Numbered from the stretch's first letter, positions 43,191 to 52,038 are shown. The stretch: DNA of 64,000 bases from Streptomyces sp. ALI-76-A (GCF_030287445.1 NZ_JASVWB010000002.1:1054001-1118000), one strand, 5' to 3'. Notes: generated by a model from the sequence alone, not told the origin. Numbers and translations are program-made.

Positions 43191-44610
43191 GTGTCCTGAG
43201 TCGGGAATTGCAGGCTTAAGTCTTTATCAGGTTTCGGTGATCGGTGGGTTGATTTTGGTGAGGTAGTCGGCGAGGGAGTTGAGGATCTCGTCGGCGGTCT
43301 TGGTCCAGGTGAAGGGCTTGGGGTTCTCGTTCCATCCGTCGATCCAAGCTCTGATGTCTTGCTCCAGGGCCTTCACGGAGGTGTGCACACCGCGGCGGAT
43401 GAGCTTGTCCGTCAACAGGCCGAACCAACGCTCGACCTGGTTCATCCACGAGGAGCCGGTGGGGGTGAAGTGGACGTGGAAGCGGGGGTGTTTTCCCAGC
43501 CACGTCCTGATCTCGGCGGTGTTGTGGGTGGCGTAATTGTCACAGACCAGATGGACGTCGAGGCCGGCGGGCACCGCCTTGTCGATCCGGATCAGGAACT
43601 TCTTGAACTCGATGGCCCGGTGGCGGCGGTGCAGCTGCGATATGACGCTGCCGTCGGCGATGTTGAAGGCGGCGAACAGGCTGGTTATGCCGTGCCGGTA
43701 GTAGTCATGGGTGCGTCGCTCGGGCATGCCCGGCATCATCGGCAGCACCGGCTGCGAGCGGTCCAGCGCCTGGATTTGGCTCTTCTCATCCACGCACAAC
43801 ACCACCGCCTTCTCGGGCGGATGGTGGTACAGGCCGACGACGTCGACGACCTTCGCGACGAACTGCGGGTCGGTGGAGAGCTTGAACGCGTCCTGCAGGT
43901 GCGGCTTGAGGTCGAACTTCTTCCAGATCCGCCCGATGGTGGACTTCGACAGCCCGGTGCGGGCGGCCATGGAGGCCCGCGACCAGTGCGTGTCCTGACC
44001 AGGGGTGGATTCCAGCGTCGCGACGACAACGTCCTCGACCTGGTCCAGAAGGATCGAGGGCGGCCTGCCGGGACGCGGCTCATCACTCAGCCCGTCCAGC
44101 CGCAAGCGGATGAACCTCGACCGCCAGCGGTTCACCGTTCCGTGCGATACGCCGAGTTCGGCGGCGATCTCCTTGTTCGTCCCGCCTTCCGCGCACCGCA
44201 GCACGATCCTCGCCCGCAGCGCCAAAAACTGCGCGGTCTTCGCCCGCCGCGCCCAGCGCGTCAACTCCGCACGCTCAGCCTCGGTGAGGACCAGGTCCGG
44301 CTTGCGCCGGCCCGGCCGTGGCTCGTCAGCCAGACCTGCCAGCCGGTGAGCTGCGAACCGCGAGCGCCACTTGCGCACCGTCGCCACGTTCACGCCCAAG
44401 TCGGTCGCCACCTGGGAACTTGACGCACCATCCGCACAGGACAGGACGATCCGAGCGCGCTCGGCCGAACGAGATCCCGCCCCACCACCCGCCCAACGCG
44501 ACAACTCGGCGCGCTCCTCCTCGGACAGCACAACCTCGACAGCACGCGGACCCCGATGCGACATGAAAACAGGCTACAGACTTAAGCCTGCAATTTCCGG
44601 TGCAGGACAC
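43191..44610 (-). mobile_element. IS630-like: intact IS630-family element (1.42 kb) with TA target
   Basis: The ends are inverted repeats of about 33 bases with few mismatches: GTGTCCTGAGTCGGGAATTG... on the left and GTGTCCTGCACCGGAAATTG... on the right, both continuing GCAGGCTTAAGTCT. TA dinucleotides flank it at 43189 and 44611, as expected for IS630/Tc1-type insertion. It carries one full transposase gene and splits a host gene, so it is a recent insertion and probably still mobile. Confidence 0.88.
43227..44564 (-). CDS. IS630-family transposase
   Basis: 445 residues, ATG 44564. Two helix-turn-helix parts (SQVATDLGVNVATVRKWRSR near 55; KEIAAELGVSHGTVNRWRSR near 130) are followed by the DDE domain: VVLCVDEKSQIQALDRSQP, VHLVCDNYATHNTAEIR, and SSWMNQVERWFGLLTDK with the third acidic residue. 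All catalytic parts are present and in order. The gene fills the element and ends 36 bases from its left tip. Confidence 0.93.
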   Translation of the reverse strand: MSHRGPRAVEVVLSEEERAELSRWAGGGAGSRSAERARIVLSCADGASSSQVATDLGVNVATVRKWRSRFAAHRLAGLADEPRPGRRKPDLVLTEAERAELTRWARRAKTAQFLALRARIVLRCAEGGTNKEIAAELGVSHGTVNRWRSRFIRLRLDGLSDEPRPGRPPSILLDQVEDVVVATLESTPGQDTHWSRASMAARTGLSKSTIGRIWKKFDLKPHLQDAFKLSTDPQFVAKVVDVVGLYHHPPEKAVVLCVDEKSQIQALDRSQPVLPMMPGMPERRTHDYYRHGITSLFAAFNIADGSVISQLHRRHRAIEFKKFLIRIDKAVPAGLDVHLVCDNYATHNTAEIRTWLGKHPRFHVHFTPTGSSWMNQVERWFGLLTDKLIRRGVHTSVKALEQDIRAWIDGWNENPKPFTWTKTADEILNSLADYLTKINPPITET

Positions 44611-44673
44611 TAGTACGACGGCCCTTGTTCGGGTTGGGTGGTAGATCTCGAACGACATGCGGGGATCCTTCCG

Positions 44674-44920
44674 TCAGCGCTGTTCGCGCCTGCTGATGAA
44701 TGTCACGGGTTTGGCGCGCTCCTCGGCGTAGGCGACCTCGCGGCTTGTCAACTCCCCGACGTATCCGCCTGGGGCGACGACCAGCACTTCGTCAGCGAGA
44801 TCGGGACCTGCCCCAAGGCCCAACGATCTTGCGCAGGTGGAGCTCGTCGAGCATCTGTTCCTCGGTCCCGGTGATCTCGTCACCGTCGCGGGCGAAGGGA
44901 GCGGGCGCGAAGACGATCAC
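44674..44920 (-). pseudogene. DUF4406 / nucleoside 2-deoxyribosyltransferase-like fragment, frameshifted
   Basis: From GTG 44920: IVFAPAPFARDGDEITGTEE, QMLDELHLRKI. After about 22 extra bases and a change of frame it resumes DLADEVLVVAPGGYVGELTS, REVAYAEERAKPVTFI. The second part is the typical DEVLVVxPGGYxGxSTxxEIxYA motif of this family, which handles nucleotides or nucleosides. It lacks the catalytic front end as read, so it is a broken copy, or the insert is a consensus error. Confidence 0.6.
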
Positions 44921-44999
44921 GGTGATCGGCTCCGATCGTGCGCGGTGGTGACGGCTCGGCCGCGGGATCCCAGCGGGGCCGTCGTTGAGTGAGTGCAGG

Positions 45000-46856
45000 T
45001 CAGACCCGCTCGGACGCCCAGAGGTCGTTGAGATCCTCGCGGATCTCTTCCTCCAGAGCGGCGAGAAGCGCCTGCTCGGCGTTGAAGTCTCCGGAGACGG
45101 CCTCGATGAGGTCGTCCTGGACCTGCTGCTTGCCGGCGAGCACCGAGGGCATCCGCTCGTCCTGCGTGCCCTTGGCGATCAGCCGGTGGATGGTCACCGG
45201 CTTCGTCTGGCCGGGGCGGTGCAGCCGACCGTTGGTCTGCATATAGTGCTCGAGCGAGAACGGCAGGGTGTACCAGATCATCGTCGAGCCGCCGTGCTGC
45301 AGGTTCAGGCCGTGACCCGCGGCGGCAGGGTGGAGCAGCATCACCGGGATCTGCTTGGCATTCCACCGGCGGATCATGTCGCGCGAGCCGTCGAAGGCCT
45401 GCGCGTCGGTGCCGGCCTTCCGGAGCCGCGTGAGCAGTTGCTCCTTGTCGGACTTGAAGTGATAGGCGATGAGTACGGGCTCGCTGCCGTTGTTCCGCAC
45501 CAGGTACTCGGTCATCTCGATCTTCTTGTCGTGGATGACCTCGTACCGGCCCTTCGTGGTCGGGTCGTCAGGATCTGCGGTGTAGAGCGTGCCCGAGGCG
45601 AACTGCATCAGCTTGCTCGTCAGCACCGCCTGGTTCGCGGCAACGATCGATTCGACGCTCTGCGTCAGCTTCCCGTCGTCGTCGGTGTAGGTCTGCACGA
45701 TGTCCAGGACCAGGTCGCGCTTGAAGTCCTTGTAGGCCTGGAGCAGGTCCGGCGGGAGCGTGACGTTCGCGTCCTGGATGGTCAACGAAGGCAGGACCAG
45801 CGTCGTGTTCTGCGCGCTCATCACCAGGTGCGCGATTGCACCGTGGATCTCCGCCTCGGCATTCACCGTCGGGATCCACTTGGCCGGCGTGTTCGTGCCC
45901 GGCACGATCTTCGGAACGAACCACCGGTTGCGGAACTCGGTGATGTTCTGGCCGAGCGCCTGGCCCTGGTCGAGCAGGTAGATCTGGCTCCACAGGTCGT
46001 GCAGGCCGTTGGGAGCAGGCGTCCCCGTCAGCTCGATGAGTCGGTTCATGGCCGGCCGCACCGTCGCCAGGGCCAGGAAGCGCTGCGAGTCGTGCGCCTT
46101 GAAACCCTGGGACTCGTCGATGATGACCGTCTGGAAGGGCCAGATGATGGTGTTCTGGCCGTTGATGCTCTGGACCGGCATCTGGTCGACCAAACCGAAG
46201 CGGCACTGAGCGCAGCCTGCGCCGGAACAGGTTCGGCAGTCATAGGCTTCCCACGTCACCAGGGCCGGCTTGAGCAACTCCTGAATCCAGGCGCGGATCT
46301 TGGCCTTGGTGGGGACCCGGTTGTTGGTGTTGCCGGCGACCAGAGCACGGTACTCGTCGATCAGCTCGTCTCGGCCCAGTGGCCCCCGTGTCTGGAGCAG
46401 ACCCAGCATCGCCATCGCCTCCGGTGAGACGGTCGGGGCAGGCACTGCGCCCGGTACCGGCGTGATCAGCTTCGTCTCCTGGGACGGCTGAGTCAGCAGC
46501 TCCTGGTTGATGAAGTACATCGTCGGCGGGTCGGTGAAGACCTCCTGAAAACGCTGGAGACGCTTGGCCTTGGGCAGCTTCCTGTCGTTCTCGTCGACGA
46601 TGAGCGACTTCGTGCGGATAGGGAAGCCCCACTTCTCGATCTCGTCGATCCAGGTGGAGCGGGCGATCGCCACGGGCGCGATGACGAGGATGTGCCCGAT
46701 CGGGCGCACCGTCTGCAGCACCGCGAGGGTGCTCAGCGTCTTCATGCCACCCACAGGGACCCATGCGCCCGCGAAGGGGCGGTCGACCAGGAAGTCGTGG
46801 ATCTGCTGCTGATGCGGCATCAGCGAGATCGGGGACGGAGCAGTAGCCGTGGTCAT
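45000..46856 (-). CDS. SNF2-like superfamily 2 helicase/translocase of phage type
   Basis: 618 residues from ATG 46856 (AGAAGGG 12 bases upstream; TTG 46868 is possible). Motif I is degenerate, AWVPVGGMKTLST (GGMKT instead of GxGKT). Then HILVIAPVAIARSTW (Ia), TVIIDESQGFK (II, DESQ), LIELTGTPAPNGLHDLW (III), LIAYHFKSDKEQLLTRL (IV), AAAGHGLNLQHG (V) and QTNGRLHRPGQT (VI). Between I and II is a four-Cys zinc insert (CRTCSGAGCAQC). SNF2-type phage proteins remodel DNA or replication forks; the helix-opening activity itself is not assured. Confidence 0.88.
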   Translation of the reverse strand: MTTATAPSPISLMPHQQQIHDFLVDRPFAGAWVPVGGMKTLSTLAVLQTVRPIGHILVIAPVAIARSTWIDEIEKWGFPIRTKSLIVDENDRKLPKAKRLQRFQEVFTDPPTMYFINQELLTQPSQETKLITPVPGAVPAPTVSPEAMAMLGLLQTRGPLGRDELIDEYRALVAGNTNNRVPTKAKIRAWIQELLKPALVTWEAYDCRTCSGAGCAQCRFGLVDQMPVQSINGQNTIIWPFQTVIIDESQGFKAHDSQRFLALATVRPAMNRLIELTGTPAPNGLHDLWSQIYLLDQGQALGQNITEFRNRWFVPKIVPGTNTPAKWIPTVNAEAEIHGAIAHLVMSAQNTTLVLPSLTIQDANVTLPPDLLQAYKDFKRDLVLDIVQTYTDDDGKLTQSVESIVAANQAVLTSKLMQFASGTLYTADPDDPTTKGRYEVIHDKKIEMTEYLVRNNGSEPVLIAYHFKSDKEQLLTRLRKAGTDAQAFDGSRDMIRRWNAKQIPVMLLHPAAAGHGLNLQHGGSTMIWYTLPFSLEHYMQTNGRLHRPGQTKPVTIHRLIAKGTQDERMPSVLAGKQQVQDDLIEAVSGDFNAEQALLAALEEEIREDLNDLWASERV

Positions 46857-46889
46857 GTCGCTGGTCAACCCTTCTCTTCGAGCACATGG

Positions 46890-47218
46890 TCAGGCATGGA
46901 ATACCTTCTGGATGAGGGCGAGTCGGGCATGGGCCTCGTCGGCTCTCTGTTTTTGCTGCGCGACCTCGGTCTCCGGCTCGCCGACCCTCGCTTCTCCCAT
47001 TTACGGGAGCTGTATTTCTGCGCTCCTCGCTCCATGAGGGCGGCGCAGCGGGTGAGCAGCTGCTCGTCGAAGGGGACGGTCTCCGAGACGAGCAGGTCGA
47101 ACCAGGGCTGGCCGGTGCCGGGCTCGCGCAGCATCCCGGAGAAGAACTCGTCACGCTGACCGGAGTCTTTGGTCTCATACTGCGGCTGCTGGGCCGCGGC
47201 TATGTATGTGTGGGTCAT
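46890..47218 (-). pseudogene. dATP/dGTP diphosphohydrolase-like small protein, frameshifted
   Basis: ATG 47218. The first 90 residues read on to LTRCAALMERGAQKYSSRKW, which resembles the phage-type domain (xRWAxLMxxGAxKYGxRNW) found in DUF5664/dNTP-hydrolase-like proteins. One base shift near 47000 then leads to EARVGEPETEVAQQKQRADE and IQKVFHA, stop at 46890, a natural coiled tail. Unshifted, the tail is Arg/Ser low complexity. Confidence 0.5.
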
Positions 47219-47529
47219 GGTGCTGCTCCCTGTTGGTCGGATGAGGTCTTGAGGAGGTTCGCGATGAAGACGTCGACGCTCGGCTTGTCGCCGACGACGT
47301 GAACCTCGGCCCCGTGGCGGCGCAGCTTGGCGTGCGTGAGCTGTTGCAGCTTCCGCAGCTGGCCGCCGGGGCGTTTGACCTCAACGAACACGGTGCCGCG
47401 GGGAGCGACGACGATCCGGTCGGGCACTCCCCCGCGGGCTGGTGAGACGAATTTCAGGCACAGGAAGCCGTGCGCCCGGCACTGGCTGAGGAGGTAGTCC
47501 TCGATGGTGCTCTCGCGCGTGCGAGCCAT
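47215..47529 (-). CDS. VRR-NUC domain nuclease
   Basis: 104 residues, ATG 47529. Starts RESTIEDYLLSQCRAHGFLC, then PARGGVPDRIVVAPRGTVFV, EVKRPGGQLRKLQQLTHAKL: the PD-(D/E)xK core, with the Asp in PDR and the EVK motif, is that of VRR-NUC enzymes. Phage VRR-NUC proteins cut branched DNA such as Holliday junctions. Length is typical. Coupled to both neighbours (ATGA at the end, TGATG at the start), so part of the right core operon. Confidence 0.88.
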   Translation of the reverse strand: MARTRESTIEDYLLSQCRAHGFLCLKFVSPARGGVPDRIVVAPRGTVFVEVKRPGGQLRKLQQLTHAKLRRHGAEVHVVGDKPSVDVFIANLLKTSSDQQGAAP

Positions 47530-48050
47530 CAGCGCTGTGCCGTCTCGTTCAAGGAGACCGTCGGCACGCCGTACTTCAGCTCACCGGGCTCGACGAGGCG
47601 GAAGCCCGTGGAGTGCTTGTGCATCCGAGAGACGCTGATGGTCGAGCGCCTCGTGCCGTAGTGGGCCCGGACTCGGGCCCTGCCGTTTTTGACGAACTCG
47701 ACGACGACGCGGCGCTGGTTCTGCCGGGTGTCGAGGTCCTCCCAGATCTGGCCCCGGCGGACCAGGATGCCCTCGCGGGTTGTGTTCTTCTCCTGCTGGG
47801 CCTGGGCGTCGTCGTCCTGGGCGGAGGTGTCGGTCGGCACGGCATCGGACACGAGCTCGTACTTCCTCAGGAACGAGTCGAGCTCGGCGACCGTTCGACG
47901 CCGCGCCCGGTGCTGGACCGAGCGCCGGAACCGCAAGGGCGTATCCACGTAAATGACCGTGGTCAGGATCCTGTCGCTTTTGCGCCGCCAGCGCTGGCCG
48001 GGCTGGACCGTCTGGCCTGTGCTCCCGGTTCCTCCGGTGGCGGCACTCAC
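47529..48050 (-). CDS. 173-residue protein with two similar halves
   Basis: GTG 48050 overlapping the DUF262 gene stop. Two related segments: GQRWRRKSDRILTTVIYV...FLRKYELV (about 18-65) and GQIWEDLDTRQNQRRVVVEF...MHKHSTGFRLV (about 99-155), each a short beta-barrel-like fold, joined by an acidic Gln-rich linker. It looks like an internal duplication, maybe an SH3-like or small DNA-binding module. No catalytic motif. Confidence 0.65.
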   Translation of the reverse strand: MSAATGGTGSTGQTVQPGQRWRRKSDRILTTVIYVDTPLRFRRSVQHRARRRTVAELDSFLRKYELVSDAVPTDTSAQDDDAQAQQEKNTTREGILVRRGQIWEDLDTRQNQRRVVVEFVKNGRARVRAHYGTRRSTISVSRMHKHSTGFRLVEPGELKYGVPTVSLNETAQR

Positions 48051-48685
48051 AGCTCGGCCCGGGGCGAGGTCGTTGCCGCGATGCGGGCCGCGTTGTCCAT
48101 GTCGGCCTTGCTCTGCGGGGTTCCGCCGCCGTTGACCAAGAGGTAGATCTCGGCCTCCTCGGCCGCGGTGGCAACCTTGGCCATCGCTACCGAGAGGTGG
48201 GCGCGGTTGGCGAACTTCAGCCGGGCGGCCTTGGTGAGGCCCGAGAGGCGCACGTACGGGCCGTCGTCGGTCTTCTCAGTGGCGGTCACGTCGTCCTGGG
48301 GGAACCAGCTTGCGGGAACGGCCAGTTCATCGTCGTACCAGAGGTACGCCGTGGTGATGCGCTGCTTCCCGTCGATGCACGCGTACATAGCCTCGTCGCG
48401 GTCCGTCGGGTCGTAGCCGGAGGCCTGCTTCCATTCGGGCGTGGTCCGGTCGTTGAGGATCACCACCCCGGTCGGGGTCCCCGTCAGCCACGACCGGATG
48501 AGCGCGATGCGCTGGTCACTGATCCACACATCACCTCGCTGGTAGTCCGGATCGAGTTCGAGTCCGAAGATGTGGCGGAAGCTCGTCGCGATCTCGCGGG
48601 GCGAGCGATCTGAGGTACGCAGGTTGTGATACTCGAGCGGGCGGATGGTCTGGCGGGTCATGAGGGAGTGTGTGGTCTGGGACAT
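48047..48685 (-). CDS. DUF262-family (ParB/Srx-fold) protein
   Basis: 212 residues from ATG 48685. LDPDYQRGDVWISDQRIALI near 48-65 and YACIDGKQRITTAYLWY near 105-121 (the DGxQRxTT motif) mark DUF262, whose fold is shared with ParB-type and GmrS-type nucleases or NTPases. The usual C-terminal DUF1524 HNH nuclease of GmrSD restriction enzymes is absent, so only the N-terminal half of that pair is present. In phages and plasmids single-domain DUF262 proteins are of unknown role. First gene of the operon that includes VRR-NUC and the SNF2 helicase. Confidence 0.8.
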   Translation of the reverse strand: MSQTTHSLMTRQTIRPLEYHNLRTSDRSPREIATSFRHIFGLELDPDYQRGDVWISDQRIALIRSWLTGTPTGVVILNDRTTPEWKQASGYDPTDRDEAMYACIDGKQRITTAYLWYDDELAVPASWFPQDDVTATEKTDDGPYVRLSGLTKAARLKFANRAHLSVAMAKVATAAEEAEIYLLVNGGGTPQSKADMDNAARIAATTSPRAEL

Positions 48686-48700
48686 GATGCCTCTCAACTC

Positions 48701-48779
48701 ACTTGTAGCGACAAGTCGGACTAGCCTTTCAGTCCAATCACGACTTGCAGCAAATGACCCATGCGGGCCTATTTGTCAA
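48701..48779 (-). promoter_or_regulatory. promoter/operator region before the DUF262 operon
   Basis: A perfect TTGACA on the minus strand at 48774-48779 lies 90 bases upstream of the gene; the matching -10 is poor. Between them and the start are two inverted repeats, ACTTGT-AGCG-ACAAGT at 48701-48716 and GGACT-N8-AGTCC at 48718-48735, which look like operators. Confidence 0.4.
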
Positions 48780-48792
48780 TAGCTACGGAAAG

Positions 48793-48841
48793 CCACAGGG
48801 TGCCGGGCCGTGCCGACACGACGGAGCCCGGCACCCTGTGG
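48793..48841. terminator. 16-bp-arm hairpin terminator
   Basis: CCACAGGGTGCCGGGC, a 17-base loop and the exact complement, directly after the DNA polymerase stop at 48865. Ends the polymerase transcript before the DUF262 promoter. Confidence 0.75.
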
Positions 48842-48864
48842 TCCGGTGGTGATGCAGGCGCTGA

Positions 48865-51800
48865 TCAGGCGGCGTTTCGCCAGTTCTTGGTGAACGTCTC
48901 GTCGAGCATCCGGGTGTAGATGTCGAGATCGAGCGCCCGGATGAGCTGCTCGACTCGGGCGGCCGGCAGCGTGCGGAGGTCGTCGTTAACGACGATCACC
49001 GACCAGTGCGGGTCGATGCCGTTGATCCGGCGGATCACGACGTCCTGGTCATCGGGCAGCAGCGTGAGGCCGTCGGAAGTGCTGGCCTCGCTGCGGTTCT
49101 TCGCCCACCCGTGGTGGCGCAGGATCTCCAGCGCGATCGGGTCACGTCGCACCCCCGCGCTGCCGGACTCGCGCCGCTTGCTCTGGCTGGCCGGGCTCAC
49201 CTTCCATGCGCCGGCGTTGTGCAGGCTCACGGCACCATCAGTGCCGTCGTGGACGATGAAGACCCGGTTGACCATCTGCAGGGCGCGCGGGTTCACCAGC
49301 TGCGCATCGGAGTCCTCGCTGTCGTCACGGTCGGGCCCGGCGCTGACCGGGTCGGCGGCGAACGGGTAGGTGATTGATCCACGCGAGGCGGCGAGGACGT
49401 TCTGGAACAGCAGCAGCGTCCGCACGGGATCAACCGGGTCGATCGCCTCCTCGATCATCTTCCGGCCCAGCACGGGATCGAACGGCTCGGCGAGAGCCTC
49501 CTCTCCCCTGTTGGCGACGGTCTGCAGATAGCGGGCCAGGGCGAAGTCGATCACGGCCGGGTGGGCCAGCGACTTCGTCGGGGTAGGACCCGCGTAGCAG
49601 GCCAGCGTCCCGCCGGAGGCGGTGATGATCGGGCTGTCGGCGACGCTCCGGTCCTCACTGGGCGACTCCAGCTCGAGCCGGTTGTTCGAGTCCTTGCTGA
49701 TGAGGAACATCAGCTCCGGTTCGATGTCGATGCCGATGGCGGCCTGCTGCTCGGCGAGCACCCGGTTGTTGGTGGTCTCATCGAAGCCGTTCTCGCCGCC
49801 GATGACGGAGTAGAGGCCGTCGGTGTTTGTCGAGATGATCCGCGCACCGGCCAGCGTCTGGGCCTGCCCGATCCGCCAGCTGAACAGCTGGCCGATGATC
49901 CGCATCGAGATGGTGCGGTTGTTCATCCTGATCGGAGTCCGGTGCGCAGCGTCAGCAGCTCCAGAGGCCGAGTTGAGGATCAGCTTCGTGCCGTTGCGCA
50001 AGGTCGTGAGCCGGGCCTTCTCCTCGGCGGAGATCCCCGGCTTCTTCATTTCGAAGCCCAGGCGCTCCTTCTCGAAGAAGATTGTCGTGTAGCGGTCCTC
50101 GCCCAGCTCGGGATTGTAGAACGCCCTCATGTTGCGCAGCAGGTTCGGGTAGTAGCTCGTGAAGTCCTCGTGGATGACGAGGCCTGCCGAGGTCCGTGCG
50201 AACTTCGGGTGCAGCTTCGTGGATTTGTCGGCCTTCGCAGTGAACAGCGCAGGTGCCTTCCTCGCCGGCTCATCGCGGTAGACGGCCTTGACCGCCGAGG
50301 TGACGGCCAGGACTACCTTGCCGTCGAGCACGCTCCCGTCGGCCAGGCGCACGTGCATCGCCTCGCTGTGCGGGCGCTGAGTGTCCAGCAGCTGGACCGG
50401 ATCCGGCACTTGGGCCTGCGCACGCGCGAGCTGCTCGGCCTGGTCCGGGTCGTCCTTCTTCGGCTTGCGGTACTTCACCTTATTCAGGTCCGAGCCCAGC
50501 AGCACGAGCCGCTTGTCAACAACCGTGCCGTCGGGCAGCGTGAGCAGGTTGTGTTGGCGCTTGGCCTCGGCGACAAAGTCCTTCGCGTCCGGGTAGAAGA
50601 GCTTGGCGAGGCCGATCATGGCCGCCTGTTCTCGGTGCTCGAAGGAGTCGGCGTCGAAGACTGTCATGTCCGCTTCCGCGCCGTGGATGCCGCCTGTGCT
50701 GAACGTGGCGAAGCACGACGACGCGGAGGCGTCACGGTGGAAGTAGGGCACGTTGTTCGGCGTCTTCGGCAGCTCGCGCAAGGACTTGGCCGGGAGGTCG
50801 AACAGGTCGCGGTACTCCTCGGAGTCGTTGAAGTTCTGCCCCTCGATCGAGCGGTAGTAGTTGACGACCTGCATGAACTGGCGGTGTGCCTTCGCCTGTG
50901 CCGGCGTCGTGGCTGGGTCCTTGGCGGGGTCGGGGGCCACGTTCTCCTCGAAGAAGCGCACGCACTCGTCGAGCACGTTGATCTGGGAGATGCCCTGCTG
51001 CTCGGCCGCCTCCTTGGCCGGATAGAGGAACGACACGGCCTCGATGTCGTTCAGCGAGGTGTACGGCGCGAGGATGCGGCCGACGAACTTCGCCGAGGAC
51101 GAGTCGATGGTCAGGCGGTCCCGGCGCACCGAGCCATTCTTGGCGTAGACGGTCTCGGAGTACTGCGCCAGCAGGCCGGCCTTGAGGTCGAAGTTGCTGG
51201 CGTAGGCCGGGTGCTGGAAGAGCTGGGCCAGGCCCAGGCAGTCGGAGACGTTGTAGGCCAGCAGCTCGTAGAGATCCTCGATCGCAGTGATCGAGGTGTC
51301 GTGGCTGAGCTTTTCGGACTCCTTGATCTGGCGGCCGAGCATCCCGAGCAGGCGCTTGAGGCTCACCTTGGTCTGCAGCTCGTTGAGACGGGCGACGTCC
51401 AGGTGCCGGCCCGAGTGCATCATGGCTCGGCGGATCTTGGCGGCCGGGCCGTCCCAGCCGAGGTAGCCAGGCATGTACTCGATGTGCCCGTTGAACAGCT
51501 TGTCGTTGTGCTCGCGCATCTCGCGCGCGGTGGTCGGCTGGACAAGACAACCGGAGTGTGGAGCCGGGAAGGTCTCCATCAGGTACAGCGCGAGCATGGT
51601 CGTGTCGTAGTTCAGCGAGTTGTACCCGGCCAGGAACGGGTGCTTCAGCGGGTCGTACTCGGGATCCGTGTCGCAGACCGGGCGCAGGCTCGCCGGATAG
51701 GACGAGACCTCGCTGCGGTCGTTGACCTGGTCGGCGTTCGAGAGGCCCATCAGCTCGGCGAGGCGGAGGTTGCCCCGCTCGCCGCGCAGGTTCCACAGCT

Positions 51801-52038
51801 GGACGCTCACCGCGGGCAGGCCCGGGTTGGAGCGCCCCACGGCTTCATAGAGTGCCTGCGGGTCCACGGTGTCGGAGAGCTGCTGGTCGTCGGCGAGGAA
51901 GAAGATCTCCAGGTCGTCGACGGCTCTGCCGGGCCGCGGGGTGTAGGCGCACAAAGTGAAGACGTCCGACAGCGACTCGATGTCGTAGAAGGTGAAGCGC
52001 GCCTTCGAGGCCGTGACGGGTGTTCGCTGTGTGGTCAT
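48865..52038 (-). CDS. family B DNA polymerase, divergent
   Basis: 1057 residues. Exonuclease motifs: FTFYDIESL (Exo I, about 18), AGYNSLNYDTTMLA (Exo II, about 140), LLAYNVSDCLGLA (Exo III, YxxxD, about 258). Polymerase motifs: EDFTSYYPNLL (A, about 628), KLILNSASGAAD (B, about 683, Lys and Asn-Ser kept but the usual Tyr replaced by Ala), IISTNTDGLYSV (C, about 738, NTDG in place of DTD). Proofreading and polymerase sites thus both seem present, but far from known groups. It shares a direction and a small gene with the SF3 helicase upstream, so probably replicates this element. Confidence 0.88.
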   Translation of the reverse strand: MTTQRTPVTASKARFTFYDIESLSDVFTLCAYTPRPGRAVDDLEIFFLADDQQLSDTVDPQALYEAVGRSNPGLPAVSVQLWNLRGERGNLRLAELMGLSNADQVNDRSEVSSYPASLRPVCDTDPEYDPLKHPFLAGYNSLNYDTTMLALYLMETFPAPHSGCLVQPTTAREMREHNDKLFNGHIEYMPGYLGWDGPAAKIRRAMMHSGRHLDVARLNELQTKVSLKRLLGMLGRQIKESEKLSHDTSITAIEDLYELLAYNVSDCLGLAQLFQHPAYASNFDLKAGLLAQYSETVYAKNGSVRRDRLTIDSSSAKFVGRILAPYTSLNDIEAVSFLYPAKEAAEQQGISQINVLDECVRFFEENVAPDPAKDPATTPAQAKAHRQFMQVVNYYRSIEGQNFNDSEEYRDLFDLPAKSLRELPKTPNNVPYFHRDASASSCFATFSTGGIHGAEADMTVFDADSFEHREQAAMIGLAKLFYPDAKDFVAEAKRQHNLLTLPDGTVVDKRLVLLGSDLNKVKYRKPKKDDPDQAEQLARAQAQVPDPVQLLDTQRPHSEAMHVRLADGSVLDGKVVLAVTSAVKAVYRDEPARKAPALFTAKADKSTKLHPKFARTSAGLVIHEDFTSYYPNLLRNMRAFYNPELGEDRYTTIFFEKERLGFEMKKPGISAEEKARLTTLRNGTKLILNSASGAADAAHRTPIRMNNRTISMRIIGQLFSWRIGQAQTLAGARIISTNTDGLYSVIGGENGFDETTNNRVLAEQQAAIGIDIEPELMFLISKDSNNRLELESPSEDRSVADSPIITASGGTLACYAGPTPTKSLAHPAVIDFALARYLQTVANRGEEALAEPFDPVLGRKMIEEAIDPVDPVRTLLLFQNVLAASRGSITYPFAADPVSAGPDRDDSEDSDAQLVNPRALQMVNRVFIVHDGTDGAVSLHNAGAWKVSPASQSKRRESGSAGVRRDPIALEILRHHGWAKNRSEASTSDGLTLLPDDQDVVIRRINGIDPHWSVIVVNDDLRTLPAARVEQLIRALDLDIYTRMLDETFTKNWRNAA

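Larger units (their letters stand above)
42746..44658 (-). pseudogene. unknown gene split by the IS630 insertion
   Basis: Right fragment: ATG 44658, SFEIYHPTRTRAVV, runs into the IS at 44610. Left fragment continues GPAKITVTHAENGRSQIALS, LRPTPGRSEARWPANQPTMK, LVILIDRDARKTKLQRTEDT to the stop at 42746. Removing the IS and one TA copy restores a gene of about 160 codons, except for one base out of frame at the join. A shorter product from the internal ATG at 43054 could still be made. No family recognised. Confidence 0.6.
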
